A DNA stretch of 64,000 bases from SG8-30 sp963715485 (GTDB taxonomy: Bacteria > Pseudomonadota > Gammaproteobacteria > Steroidobacterales > Steroidobacteraceae): assembly GCA_963715485.1 (NCBI GenBank), contig OY970244.1, positions 806,001 to 870,000 on the forward strand. The letters are read 5' to 3'. The notes under the pieces are model-generated. The model did not search any database. It was not told the DNA's origin and saw nothing but the letters and a program-made list of their open reading frames with translations. Each line of letters begins with the position of its first letter. Positions within the stretch are counted from its first letter, which is position 1. Positions 1 through 7,648 of this stretch are shown piece after piece. Position numbers and translations under genes: made by a program.

Positions 1-1257
1 CCTGGTGGTAGCGTGCAGACAGCTCCAGCTCGTGGCGTGCCGCGCCCGCGTCGAAGCCGACGCCCAGGACCGCTTGCAGGCCCGCCGCGTAGTACTCGCG
101 CGCATTGTTGCGCACGCGCAGGGCCCCGGCAGCGCTGCTCGTGCCGGGCTCGCCGATCAGGGCCGCGTACTCGACCGGATAGGCGGCCGGGTTCGTCAGG
201 ATGTTCGTGAGGCTGGTGTAACCGGTATCGGCCGCGTTGCGGACGTCGTTCAGCTTGTACCAGGCGCGCTGGGTGCTCGTGTAATAGGCCATCGTGGTGA
301 GGCCGACGTCGTCGCTGAAGTCGAGCTGGTGCGTCGCCTGCCAGGTCTGGTGCTCGACCTGCATGTTGTCCAGCTGGCTGCTGCGGTAGCGGCGGTAGGG
401 GTCCGCGCGGAAGTCGTCCAGGGCCAGGCCGAGGTAGGTCTCGTCGGAGTCCTCGTCGGAGTACTGGAACTTCAGCTCGAGCGACTGGCGCAGGTCGGCG
501 CCGTCCTTCGAGCGGAACGCAAGCTTGGCCACGTAGTCCTGGATGCGGAAGCCCGTGTCGCCGCCCGAGTCCAGTTCCTTGAAGCCGTCGGAGGCCTCCT
601 GCAACGTCTCGAGGCTGGCGCCGACATCGAATGCACCGTCCGTCTGCGTCCAGCCGCCGATGACAGCCGTGCCCGCGCCAGGTCCCGAACTCGCCTCCCG
701 ACAGGTCGAGCTTGCCGCCGAGCCCTTCACCCGGGGCCGCCCGGGATGGGCGTCGAGAACATGCCGAGCGAGCCGGCCACTGTCTGCGGCCCGTACTTGA
801 TCGCGGCCGGCCCCTTGCTGACCTCCACCGCGGCCATGCGTGGGGTGCGAGGGAAGTAGTAGGCACCCGGGGCGGCGTAGGGCGCGGGCGCGATCGGCAC
901 GCCGTCCTCCATCACCGCGATCTTGGCGTTGCGATCGGTGCCGGAGCCGCGGATGCCGATGCTGGGTCGGATGCCGAAGCCTTCTTCCTCGACGATGTTG
1001 AGGCCCGGCACCTGGCGCAGCACGCGGTTGATGTCCGCGTAGGACTGCTGCTCGAGGACGCTCGCGTCGAGGAACTGGACGGACCCGGCCACTTCGCGTG
1101 CGTCCAGGCGGGAGGCGCTGACGACGATGCGCTCGAGGATGGTCGTATCGGCGGGGAGACCCGCGGCGGCGGCATCGTCGGCCAGGGCGGGCAGGGCAGC
1201 GCTGGCCAGCAGGGCGGTCACGGTGGCCTGCAGGGCGCGGTTCGCTCGGGCGGTCAT
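1..1257 (-). CDS. FecA-like TonB-dependent outer-membrane receptor, 3' end cut by window edge, two frame breaks
   Basis: Probable outer-membrane receptor for a ferric chelate, powered by TonB. The product starts with a signal peptide (cut near ALPALADD), then a TonB-box-like segment (ILERIVVSAS) and a plug domain with the typical VPGLN, IRGSG, MEDGVPI and VEVSKGPAAIKYGPQTVAG stretches, which resemble FecA-type receptors without the N-terminal signalling domain. The barrel then continues in two other frames: removing one base near 729 and one near 671 restores a continuous reading to the window edge. ATG at 1257 is preceded by GGAGA six bases away. The C-terminus lies outside the window. The substrate cannot be read from sequence; iron is inferred from the family and the operator-like palindrome upstream. 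Breaks are probably assembly indels. Confidence 0.85.
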
Positions 1258-1330
1258 TCGATTCTCCGGTCTTCTCCTGCCGGGGGCCGCTGCACCCGGA
1301 CCGGCCGCTGGACCGGTGGTGGGGAATGTA

Positions 1331-1371
1331 TGAGAATCAAATACGAATGTAAATGCGAATCACTCGCATTT
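1331..1371 (-). promoter_or_regulatory. Possible Fur-type operator upstream of the TonB receptor
   Basis: The A+T-rich leader of the receptor gene holds a perfect 8-5-8 palindrome, AAATGCGA-atcac-TCGCATTT (1351-1371), followed at 1331-1350 by further hexamers of the GAGAAT/GAATG kind. Arrays of such NAT(A/T)AT-like hexamers are typical of Fur boxes, though the match to the 19-bp consensus is only partial. Its place in front of an iron-type receptor supports iron control. Another repressor is possible. Confidence 0.4.
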
Positions 1372-1400
1372 AGGTAGAACCCGCAACAGGGCCCAAGTCT

Positions 1401-1458
1401 GGTGCCGGGTCGGGGGTTTCGGGGGTTTCAAAATCCCCGAAACCCCCGACCCGGCACC
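1401..1458. terminator. 24-bp perfect hairpin between yajQ and the receptor gene
   Basis: Arms 1401-1424 and 1435-1458 are perfect complements with a 10-base loop (GTTTCAAAAT). The arms begin GGTGCCGGGTCGGGGGTTTC. The hairpin starts just after the yajQ stop on the minus strand. It lacks a clear T-run, so it is either a strong structural terminator or a REP-like repeat unit. Confidence 0.6.
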
Positions 1459-1460
1459 GA

Positions 1461-1944
1461 TCAGTCGCGGAAGTTCTTGAATTGCAAGGGCACGCCGGGT
1501 TCGGCCTGCTTCAGCAGGCCGATGGCCGACTGCAGCTCGTCGCGCTGCTTGCCGGTCACCCGCAGCTGCTCGCCCTGGATCTGCGCCTGGACCTTGAGCT
1601 TCGCGTCCTTGAGCGTCCGCTGCAGCTTCTTGCCCGTTTCCTGGTCGATGCCATGACGCAGGACGACCTCCTGGCGCGCCGAGCTCAGCGTGACCGTCGG
1701 GCTCCTTGGCGTCGAGGCAGGCGACGTCGATGCCGCGCTTGGACACCTTCAGCGTCAGGATGTCGAGCATCTGCTTCAGCTGGAAGTCCACCTGGGCCTC
1801 CAGCGTCACGGTGTACTCGTTCAGCTCGTACTTTGCCCCGGTGCCCTTGAAGTCGAAGCGCTGGCTGACCTCGCGGTTCGCCTGGTCGACGGCGTTGGTG
1901 AGTTCGTGGGGATCGATTTCCGATACGACGTCGAAGGAGGGCAT
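1461..1944 (-). CDS. yajQ: YajQ family nucleotide-binding protein (one frame break)
   Basis: Small cytosolic protein of the YajQ (UPF0234) family, about 160 residues when repaired. Family members bind nucleotides; some bind cyclic di-GMP and act as transcriptional co-regulators. Visible family features are the start MPSFDVVSEID, the VSQRFDFKGT motif and the ILTLKVSKRGID segment. After the CLDAKEP segment one extra base near 1698 shifts the frame; dropping it gives VTLSSARQEVVLRHGIDQET and the family C-terminus ending QFKNFRD. It stands alone on the minus strand. The break is probably an indel error. Confidence 0.9.
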
Positions 1945-2022
1945 GGCGGGTCTCCGGACGATGGACAGGCGGCAGCGCGAGCGAGGGATCTTAACCCCGC
2001 CGATGCAGGCTGACAGCCACGA

Positions 2023-2865
2023 TCACAGGCTCACTTCACCGCGGCCTAGTTCCACGACTGCCCCGGCCACGAAGACGCGGCGGGTCTCGTCGATCCGCAG
2101 GCGCAGGCTCGAAGGCCTGCCTGCCTGCGTACCCTGCGAGATCCAGCGCACCATGGGTGTCTTCGCGCCCTGTGCCAGGAACCAGCCGCCGAGATTGGCC
2201 GTGGCGCTGCCGGTGGCCGGGTCCTCCAGGACCGAAGCCGCCTTGCTGAAGAAAAACCGTGACAGGAGCGTGCCGTCGCCGGCCTCGGCAAACAGGTACA
2301 CCTGCGCCATCGGTCCATCCGCCGTGACGGCAGACAGGCTCTCGAACGAAATTCTCGCCCGGCGGACCGCATCGGCGCTCGCCATCGGCACGATCAGCTG
2401 CTCGCTGCCCGCCTTCACCCACATCGCCCCGGCGCGCAGGTCGGCCTCGTCCACGCCGAGGGCCTCGGCCAGGGCCGCCGCCGTGGCGCGCGCGGGGCGT
2501 GCCGTGGGCAGGGGCGCGGCGAGTTCCCAGAGGCCGGAGTCCAGCCGAACCGGGACCACGCCGACGTTGAGCTCGAGCGTGACCGATTCCCCGAGGCCGG
2601 CCAGCCGCGACAGCACAGATGCGGTGCCGAGGGTGGGGTGCCCGGCAAATGGCATCTCGTAGCCCGGAGTGAAGATCCGCACCCGGGCGTTCGCGTTCGT
2701 CGAGGGCAGGACGAACGTCGTCTCGGACAGGTTGAACTGCAACGCCAGCGCCTGCATCTGCGCATCGGTGAGTTCGCGTGCATCCTCGAACACGCACAGG
2801 GGGTTGCCGCTGAACGGGTCGCCCCCGCGGGTGAAGACGTTCACGATACGGTAGCGGTAGTTCAA
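2023..2865 (-). CDS. PhzF family isomerase/epimerase-like protein
   Basis: 280 residues, the usual length for the PhzF family, which has a diaminopimelate-epimerase fold. The N-terminus NYRYRIVNVFT, the conserved glutamate in FNLSETTFVLPS (the general acid/base in PhzF), the GYEMPFAGHPTLGTA motif and DPATGSATANLGGW near the C-terminus are all present. The start is TTG at 2865: AGGAG lies six bases upstream and no better ATG exists. No phenazine genes are nearby, so a role in phenazine synthesis is unlikely; the substrate is unknown. It stands alone between yajQ and the lipoprotein gene. Confidence 0.88.
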   Translation of the reverse strand: MNYRYRIVNVFTRGGDPFSGNPLCVFEDARELTDAQMQALALQFNLSETTFVLPSTNANARVRIFTPGYEMPFAGHPTLGTASVLSRLAGLGESVTLELNVGVVPVRLDSGLWELAAPLPTARPARATAAALAEALGVDEADLRAGAMWVKAGSEQLIVPMASADAVRRARISFESLSAVTADGPMAQVYLFAEAGDGTLLSRFFFSKAASVLEDPATGSATANLGGWFLAQGAKTPMVRWISQGTQAGRPSSLRLRIDETRRVFVAGAVVELGRGEVSL

Positions 2866-2911
2866 GCCGGACTCCTGTCAGGGCCTGATCCGTCGCGCCA
2901 GGGTCCGCCCG

Positions 2912-4165
2912 TCATCCCTCCGCGAGCAGCCCCTCGACCAGCGCGGTGAAGTCTGCCACGAACTCGTCGTAGTGGACGCCCGTGGCCGGGCCGCTGAAGC
3001 CGGTGTGCGTGTAGCGGACCCGTCCTTCCCGGTCGAGGACCAGCATGGTCGGATAGGCGTAGAACCTCTCGAGCTGCGGCAGGGCGCGTTGCACGGCGCC
3101 GGATTCGTAGGTGCCGGCGATCAGGACCGGGTACCCGATGCTGAACTTGTCCACGAAGTCGCGCACGGAGGCAGCGGAGGAAGCGAAATCCGGCGTGTAC
3201 TCGAACATCAGCTGGACGACCTCGAGCCCGCGCGCCTGCCGGGCCGGCAGGAAGTCGCGCAGGAAGGTCGCCTCGTCGTGGCAGTTCGGGCACCAGGTGC
3301 CGCCGATGGTCACGATCACCACCTTGTCGCGGAACCGGTCGTCGGCGAGCGACACGCTCTGGCCGTCGAGGTCGGGGAAGCTGAAGGTGAACGGCCCGGC
3401 CTCGCTGTTGACCCGCGTCAGCGACGTGACGTCGGCCAGCCGGGCCCCGGCGTCGCGACGGCCGGACAGCTCGCGATAGCCGCCGGTGCCGGTGCGGAAG
3501 TCGCCCGCCAGCCTGCCGTCCTCGCCGAGGCGTGCGACGTACAGGTAGGCACTGCCGCCGTCGAAGCGCGAGAGGAACACGGTGTCGCCACGTACCTCGC
3601 CGGCGATGTAGCGATCGTCGCCCGACTCGCGCAGCACGGTGCCGGTGACGTTGCGTCCCTCCTGGCTCAGTTCGGCGATGCCGGTGCTCTCGCGGCCGGA
3701 CTGCGGGTCGCGGAAGGCCAGGGCCCAGCGCCCGCTGAAGTCGGCGACCTCGCCTTGCGAGGGCGGGAAGAATCGCCAGCCCGCGCCTCGTTCCGCGACC
3801 ATGCGCGCCGACTGGTGCTTGCCACCCGGCCGCAGGAAGATCACCTCGCCTTCGAGCCGGTCATCCGCGAGACGGGCCTCGAGGCGATGCGGGAAGCCCG
3901 GCATGCCCATGGTGATCCGGTCGCCGTCGACGGTGACGTCGGTGACCTTGGCGCGCTCCGGGCCGTTGATGAGCCAGGCCACGTGCCGGCCGTCCTCGCG
4001 ACCGATTTCGAGGCCGAAGGGCAGGTCGCCACCGGTCACCGGCAGCACCGCGCGCCACCTGCCGTCGAATCCGGCCGCTGAAGCGGGCTGCGCCGCGTCC
4101 TGCCCGCAACCCGACACCGCCGCCATGCCGGCGATGACCGCCAGCGCCTGCCTCAGGTATCCCAT
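2912..4165 (-). CDS. Lipoprotein with C-terminal TlpA/thioredoxin-like domain
   Basis: 417 residues. A lipoprotein signal ends in the lipobox VSGC, so the protein is probably membrane anchored and periplasmic. Residues from about 30 to 260 form a beta-rich region I do not recognise; the last 160 residues are a TlpA/AhpC-type thioredoxin fold with the redox motif WCPNC in GGTWCPNCHDEATFLRDF and a cis-Pro region (YPTMLVLDREGRVRYTHTG). A thiol-disulphide or peroxide function is inferred from the fold only. The ATG at 4165 overlaps the end of the upstream ATPase gene by 13 bases, with GGAGGCG before it, so the two are co-transcribed and translationally coupled. Confidence 0.8.
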   Translation of the reverse strand: MGYLRQALAVIAGMAAVSGCGQDAAQPASAAGFDGRWRAVLPVTGGDLPFGLEIGREDGRHVAWLINGPERAKVTDVTVDGDRITMGMPGFPHRLEARLADDRLEGEVIFLRPGGKHQSARMVAERGAGWRFFPPSQGEVADFSGRWALAFRDPQSGRESTGIAELSQEGRNVTGTVLRESGDDRYIAGEVRGDTVFLSRFDGGSAYLYVARLGEDGRLAGDFRTGTGGYRELSGRRDAGARLADVTSLTRVNSEAGPFTFSFPDLDGQSVSLADDRFRDKVVIVTIGGTWCPNCHDEATFLRDFLPARQARGLEVVQLMFEYTPDFASSAASVRDFVDKFSIGYPVLIAGTYESGAVQRALPQLERFYAYPTMLVLDREGRVRYTHTGFSGPATGVHYDEFVADFTALVEGLLAEG

Positions 4166-6555
4166 ACGCTCGCCTCCGTTCCGTCCTCGCTGCGCCGCCA
4201 CGGTTCCCAGGCCAGTCGCAGTGCAGTGACGGCAATGTCCGTCTTGCGCGGCGGAACCTCGATGCGTTCCAGTTCCACGGCCTGCGGGTCGAGTGACGCC
4301 GCCAACGCCGCGACCTCGGCCTCCATCTCGTCCTCGAGCGCACGGCGCTCTTGCCGCAGCCCCTCGAGGCCGGCCTCGGCGCGTTCCACGTCCTCCTTTT
4401 CGTTGAACACCCGGCCTGCAGACTTCGCGGCCGTGCCCGCCTTGCCGACGGCCCCACGCCGTCCGCCGAACAGCGCGCCGAGCAGCGACGTGCCGATCGA
4501 GACGGCCGTGTCCACCTTGCGCTGCGTGTACTGCGCCTGTTCCTTCTCGAGACGCTCGCCGGCGCGCCGGAGCTTGCCGTCCAGCGTGCGCAGCTTCGAG
4601 GCGTAACGCTCGCGCAGCTTGTCCACCTGTTCGTCGCGACGCTCGCGCAGCGCCAATGCAATCCGGGCGCGGAAATCGCCCTCGGATTCTGCTGGCAGTG
4701 ACGAAAGCTTCAGCTCGGCGCAACGCAGCAGTTCGACGCTGCCGGTGTGATGCAGGTGTGCCTTGAGGTCCTTCTCCCAGGCCGGGTAGCTCTTCTCACG
4801 CAGTGCGGCACCGGGCGCGTCCTCGAAGAGCGCCCCCTCCCGAGGCTCACTGCTTCCGGTGAGTGCGGCGGCCTCGGCAGCTTCTGGCCAGACCGGTTCG
4901 CCGTCCTCGCCGAAGGGAGCGACCAGCGACAGTTCCCGCCAGGCGTCGAGCGACGACTTGCTGTCCACGTAGTGCGCCCGGGCGCTGGCGGCCAGCCGCG
5001 GACGATAGCGCAGCGTCCCCTCTCCGGGGCGGGCAGCGAGGAACAGTTCCTTCGCGCTGGCGGGCGCCATCGGACGTGGGGACGCCGCCTGCGCCTCGGT
5101 GGCCCCGGGCAGCGCAGTCGGGGGATGGGCCCGGGCCGCGGCCGCCGCCTTGCGGCGTGGGGCCATGAGCAGGTCGATCTCGGCCAGCGTCAGCGGCCCG
5201 CGCAGGTAGGACATCGCCCAGCGCGTGCGGAACAGCACCGGCTCGTCGTCGCGCACGTTACGCATCAGGAACACGCGCTGGCTGATGCCGGCCATGAGAC
5301 GTTCGAGTGTCGCGCGGTCGAAGGCCGAGCCCGCCACGGCACCCTGCAGCCCGTCGATCACGCGCGCCTGGTCGCGCTCGGTCTGCAGCCGGCCGATGAA
5401 CCAGGTGCCGGCGTTCGACAGTCCCTTGTAGTCGAGGTCCACCGGGTTCTGCGTGGCCAGCACCACGCCTACCCCGAAGGCGCGGGCCTGCTTCATCAGC
5501 GTCAGCATCGGCAGCTTGGAAGGCGGCTGGGCGGTCGGCGGGAAGAAGCCGAAGATCTCGTCCATGTAGAGCAGCGCGCGCAGCGAGGAGGTGCCGGACT
5601 GCGTGCGCATCCAGGCGACCAGCTCGTTCAGGAGCAGGGTCACCACGAACATCCGTTCCGGATCCGACAGGTGCGCGATGGACACGATCGAGATGCGCGG
5701 CTTGCCCTCGTCGCTGAAGAGCAGGCGCTGCACGTCGAGCGGCTCGCCTGTCAGCCAGGCGTCGAAGCCGGGCGAGGCGAGCAGGTTGTTCACGGCCATC
5801 GCCAGCCCGAGGCGGTCGCGCGACGGGAAGAAGGTCTCCACGTCGAACACGCCCACCTTGTCGAAGGGAGGCTTCTGTATCGCCGCGATCAGGCCGGGCA
5901 GGTCCAGCGCCCGTCCGTCCTCCCAGGCCTCCGCCAGGATCGACGAGAGCAGGATGTGTTCACGGCTCTTCAGCGGGTCCGCAGCGATGCCGATCAGGCC
6001 GAGCAGGCCCGACACCACGCCGGCGATGCGCTCCTTCAGCGCGGCGGGGTCCATGCCGGCACCGGCCGGCGGCGCCAGCGACTTCAGCACCGACAGCGGC
6101 AGACCCCTGTTACTGCCGGGCGTGTAGACCGCGATGTCTGCCGCTTCGCGAAGGCGCCGGATCCGCTCGCCGTCCTGGCCCCACTCTGCCAGTCCCTTGC
6201 GCCAGGTCCCGGCCGTCTTTGCGGCCAGTTCGGCCGGCGTGATGCCCTTGCGCGCTGCCTCGGCCGCGTCCACCCAGGGCTCGAAGTCCGCCGGCACGAG
6301 GTCCGGGAAGGTCAGCAGCAGGTTGCCGATGTCGCCCTTCGGGTCGATGACCAGCGCCGGTACGCCGTCGAGCGCGGCTTCCTCCAGCAGCGAGATGCAC
6401 AGGCCCGTCTTGCCGCTGCCGGTCATGCCGACACAGACGGCGTGGGTGGTCAGGTCGCGCGAGTCGTAGAGCAGCGGCGCGGGCGAGTCCTCGCCGCTGG
6501 CCGGGTCGACCTCGCGACCGAGGTAGAAGACGCCGAGTTTCTCGTAGTCCTGCAT
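4153..6555 (-). CDS. HerA-like/DUF853 P-loop ATPase
   Basis: 800-residue cytosolic ATPase of the helicase HerA-like (DUF853) family. Walker A is GMTGSGKTG near residue 45, Walker B is LLYMDEIFGFFPP near residue 330, and LATQNPVDLDYKGLSNAGTW is the sensor region conserved in this family. From about residue 620 to 760 the protein is highly charged and probably coiled coil, interrupted by a glycine-rich segment (LLGALFGGRRGAVGKAG). The family's biological role is not settled; DNA or membrane-complex translocation is inferred from HerA/VirB4 relatives. The gene overlaps the following lipoprotein gene, hinting at a shared job at the cell envelope. Confidence 0.82.
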   Translation of the reverse strand: MQDYEKLGVFYLGREVDPASGEDSPAPLLYDSRDLTTHAVCVGMTGSGKTGLCISLLEEAALDGVPALVIDPKGDIGNLLLTFPDLVPADFEPWVDAAEAARKGITPAELAAKTAGTWRKGLAEWGQDGERIRRLREAADIAVYTPGSNRGLPLSVLKSLAPPAGAGMDPAALKERIAGVVSGLLGLIGIAADPLKSREHILLSSILAEAWEDGRALDLPGLIAAIQKPPFDKVGVFDVETFFPSRDRLGLAMAVNNLLASPGFDAWLTGEPLDVQRLLFSDEGKPRISIVSIAHLSDPERMFVVTLLLNELVAWMRTQSGTSSLRALLYMDEIFGFFPPTAQPPSKLPMLTLMKQARAFGVGVVLATQNPVDLDYKGLSNAGTWFIGRLQTERDQARVIDGLQGAVAGSAFDRATLERLMAGISQRVFLMRNVRDDEPVLFRTRWAMSYLRGPLTLAEIDLLMAPRRKAAAAARAHPPTALPGATEAQAASPRPMAPASAKELFLAARPGEGTLRYRPRLAASARAHYVDSKSSLDAWRELSLVAPFGEDGEPVWPEAAEAAALTGSSEPREGALFEDAPGAALREKSYPAWEKDLKAHLHHTGSVELLRCAELKLSSLPAESEGDFRARIALALRERRDEQVDKLRERYASKLRTLDGKLRRAGERLEKEQAQYTQRKVDTAVSIGTSLLGALFGGRRGAVGKAGTAAKSAGRVFNEKEDVERAEAGLEGLRQERRALEDEMEAEVAALAASLDPQAVELERIEVPPRKTDIAVTALRLAWEPWRRSEDGTEASVWDT

Positions 6556-6568
6556 CGGGCTCCCCGTG

Positions 6569-7543
6569 TCAGTAACGCGGCAGCTTGATTCCCGAGAAGA
6601 CGCCGGCGGCCTGCTCGCCGGTCGCTGCGCGCAAGGCCTGGTCCACCAGCCTGCGGGTCAGTTGCGGGGCGAACAGGCGCATGAAGTCGTACATGTAGCC
6701 GCGCAGCAGGCGGCCGCGCCGGACGCCGAGCCAGGTGACATGCTCGGGGAACAAGTGTGAGCCGTCGATCGCGACCAGGTCCTGGTCCTGTCCTTCCTCG
6801 ATGGCCATGCAGGCGACGATCCCGACCCCGAGGCCGAGCCGGACGTAGGTCTTGATCACGTCTGCATCGCGGGCGGTCAGCGCGACGTTGAGCGGCAGTC
6901 CCGCGCGCTCGAACAGCGCCGGCAGCGACGAGCGGCCCGAGAAACTGAAGACGTAGGTCACCACCGGGTGGCGGCTGACGTCCTTGAGCGTCGGCTTGGC
7001 GATGTCCGCCAGCGGGTGGCCGGACGGCACGATGATGTCCCGGTGCCAGCGATAGCAGGGCATCAGCGCCATCGAGGCAAAGAGGTCCTCGGAGCCGGTG
7101 GCGATGGCGAAGTCCACGCGATCCTCCGCGGCGAGGTCCGCGATCTGTTCCGCCGTGCCCTGGTGCAGGTGCAGGCGCACGTCCGGGTATTGCTGGCGGA
7201 AGCGCTTGACGACCGACGGAAGGACATAGCGCGCCTGGGTGTGCGTCGTGCCGATCGAGAGCGAACCGCGCTTCTCGTCGCGGAACTCCTCGGACAGGCG
7301 GCGGATGTTCTGGGTCTCGTCCAGGATGCGCAGTGCACGCTCCACCACCTGCCTGCCCGCGGGCGTCACCCGTGTCAGGTTTCGCCCCTCACGCTCGAAC
7401 ACATCGAAGCCCAGCTCCTGCTCGAACAGGCGGATCTGCTTGCTGACCCCGGGCTGCGACGTGTTCAGGGCGCGCGCGGCTGCGGTGATGTTGAGGCCGT
7501 TTTCGACGACCGCCGCGAGGTAGCGTAGCTGGTGGAGTTTCAC
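6569..7543 (-). CDS. cysB: CysB-type LysR transcriptional regulator
   Basis: 324 residues, as CysB usually is. The N-terminal winged helix-turn-helix (KLHQLRYLAAVVENGLNITA, ALNTSQPGVSKQIRLFE) is the CysB/Cbl version, and the effector domain carries the CysB-like GTTHTQARYVLP and HQGTAEQIADL motifs. CysB activates sulfate uptake and cysteine synthesis genes in response to N-acetylserine and represses itself. The start is GTG at 7543. No sulfur-assimilation genes lie within view. The gene is divergent from the DUF885 peptidase and is separated by 13 bases from the ATPase gene behind it. Confidence 0.9.
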   Translation of the reverse strand: MKLHQLRYLAAVVENGLNITAAARALNTSQPGVSKQIRLFEQELGFDVFEREGRNLTRVTPAGRQVVERALRILDETQNIRRLSEEFRDEKRGSLSIGTTHTQARYVLPSVVKRFRQQYPDVRLHLHQGTAEQIADLAAEDRVDFAIATGSEDLFASMALMPCYRWHRDIIVPSGHPLADIAKPTLKDVSRHPVVTYVFSFSGRSSLPALFERAGLPLNVALTARDADVIKTYVRLGLGVGIVACMAIEEGQDQDLVAIDGSHLFPEHVTWLGVRRGRLLRGYMYDFMRLFAPQLTRRLVDQALRAATGEQAAGVFSGIKLPRY

Positions 7544-7577
7544 GGGCGGAGTATAGATGACCGTGCTGCGGGCGGGC

Positions 7578-7595
7578 CCCGGGCTGAAGCCCGGG
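7578..7595. repeat. Short perfect hairpin in the cysB/peptidase intergenic region
   Basis: CCCGGGCT (7578-7585), two bases, AGCCCGGG (7588-7595). A GGGCTGAAGCCC-type core is common in high-GC intergenic DNA. It lies in the shared leader of two divergent genes, so it may affect either transcript; no function can be assigned. Confidence 0.35.
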
Positions 7596-7648
7596 TGCTG
7601 GATGTGCTAGCTTGCCGGCCCGCCTCGCCCACGCTCCAGGAGCCTGAA

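Noticed and set aside
4747..6588. 613-codon open frame on the plus strand
   Set aside because: It is antisense to the intact HerA-like ATPase. The composition (Arg, Gly, His, Gln repeats without motifs) is what high GC at third positions produces.
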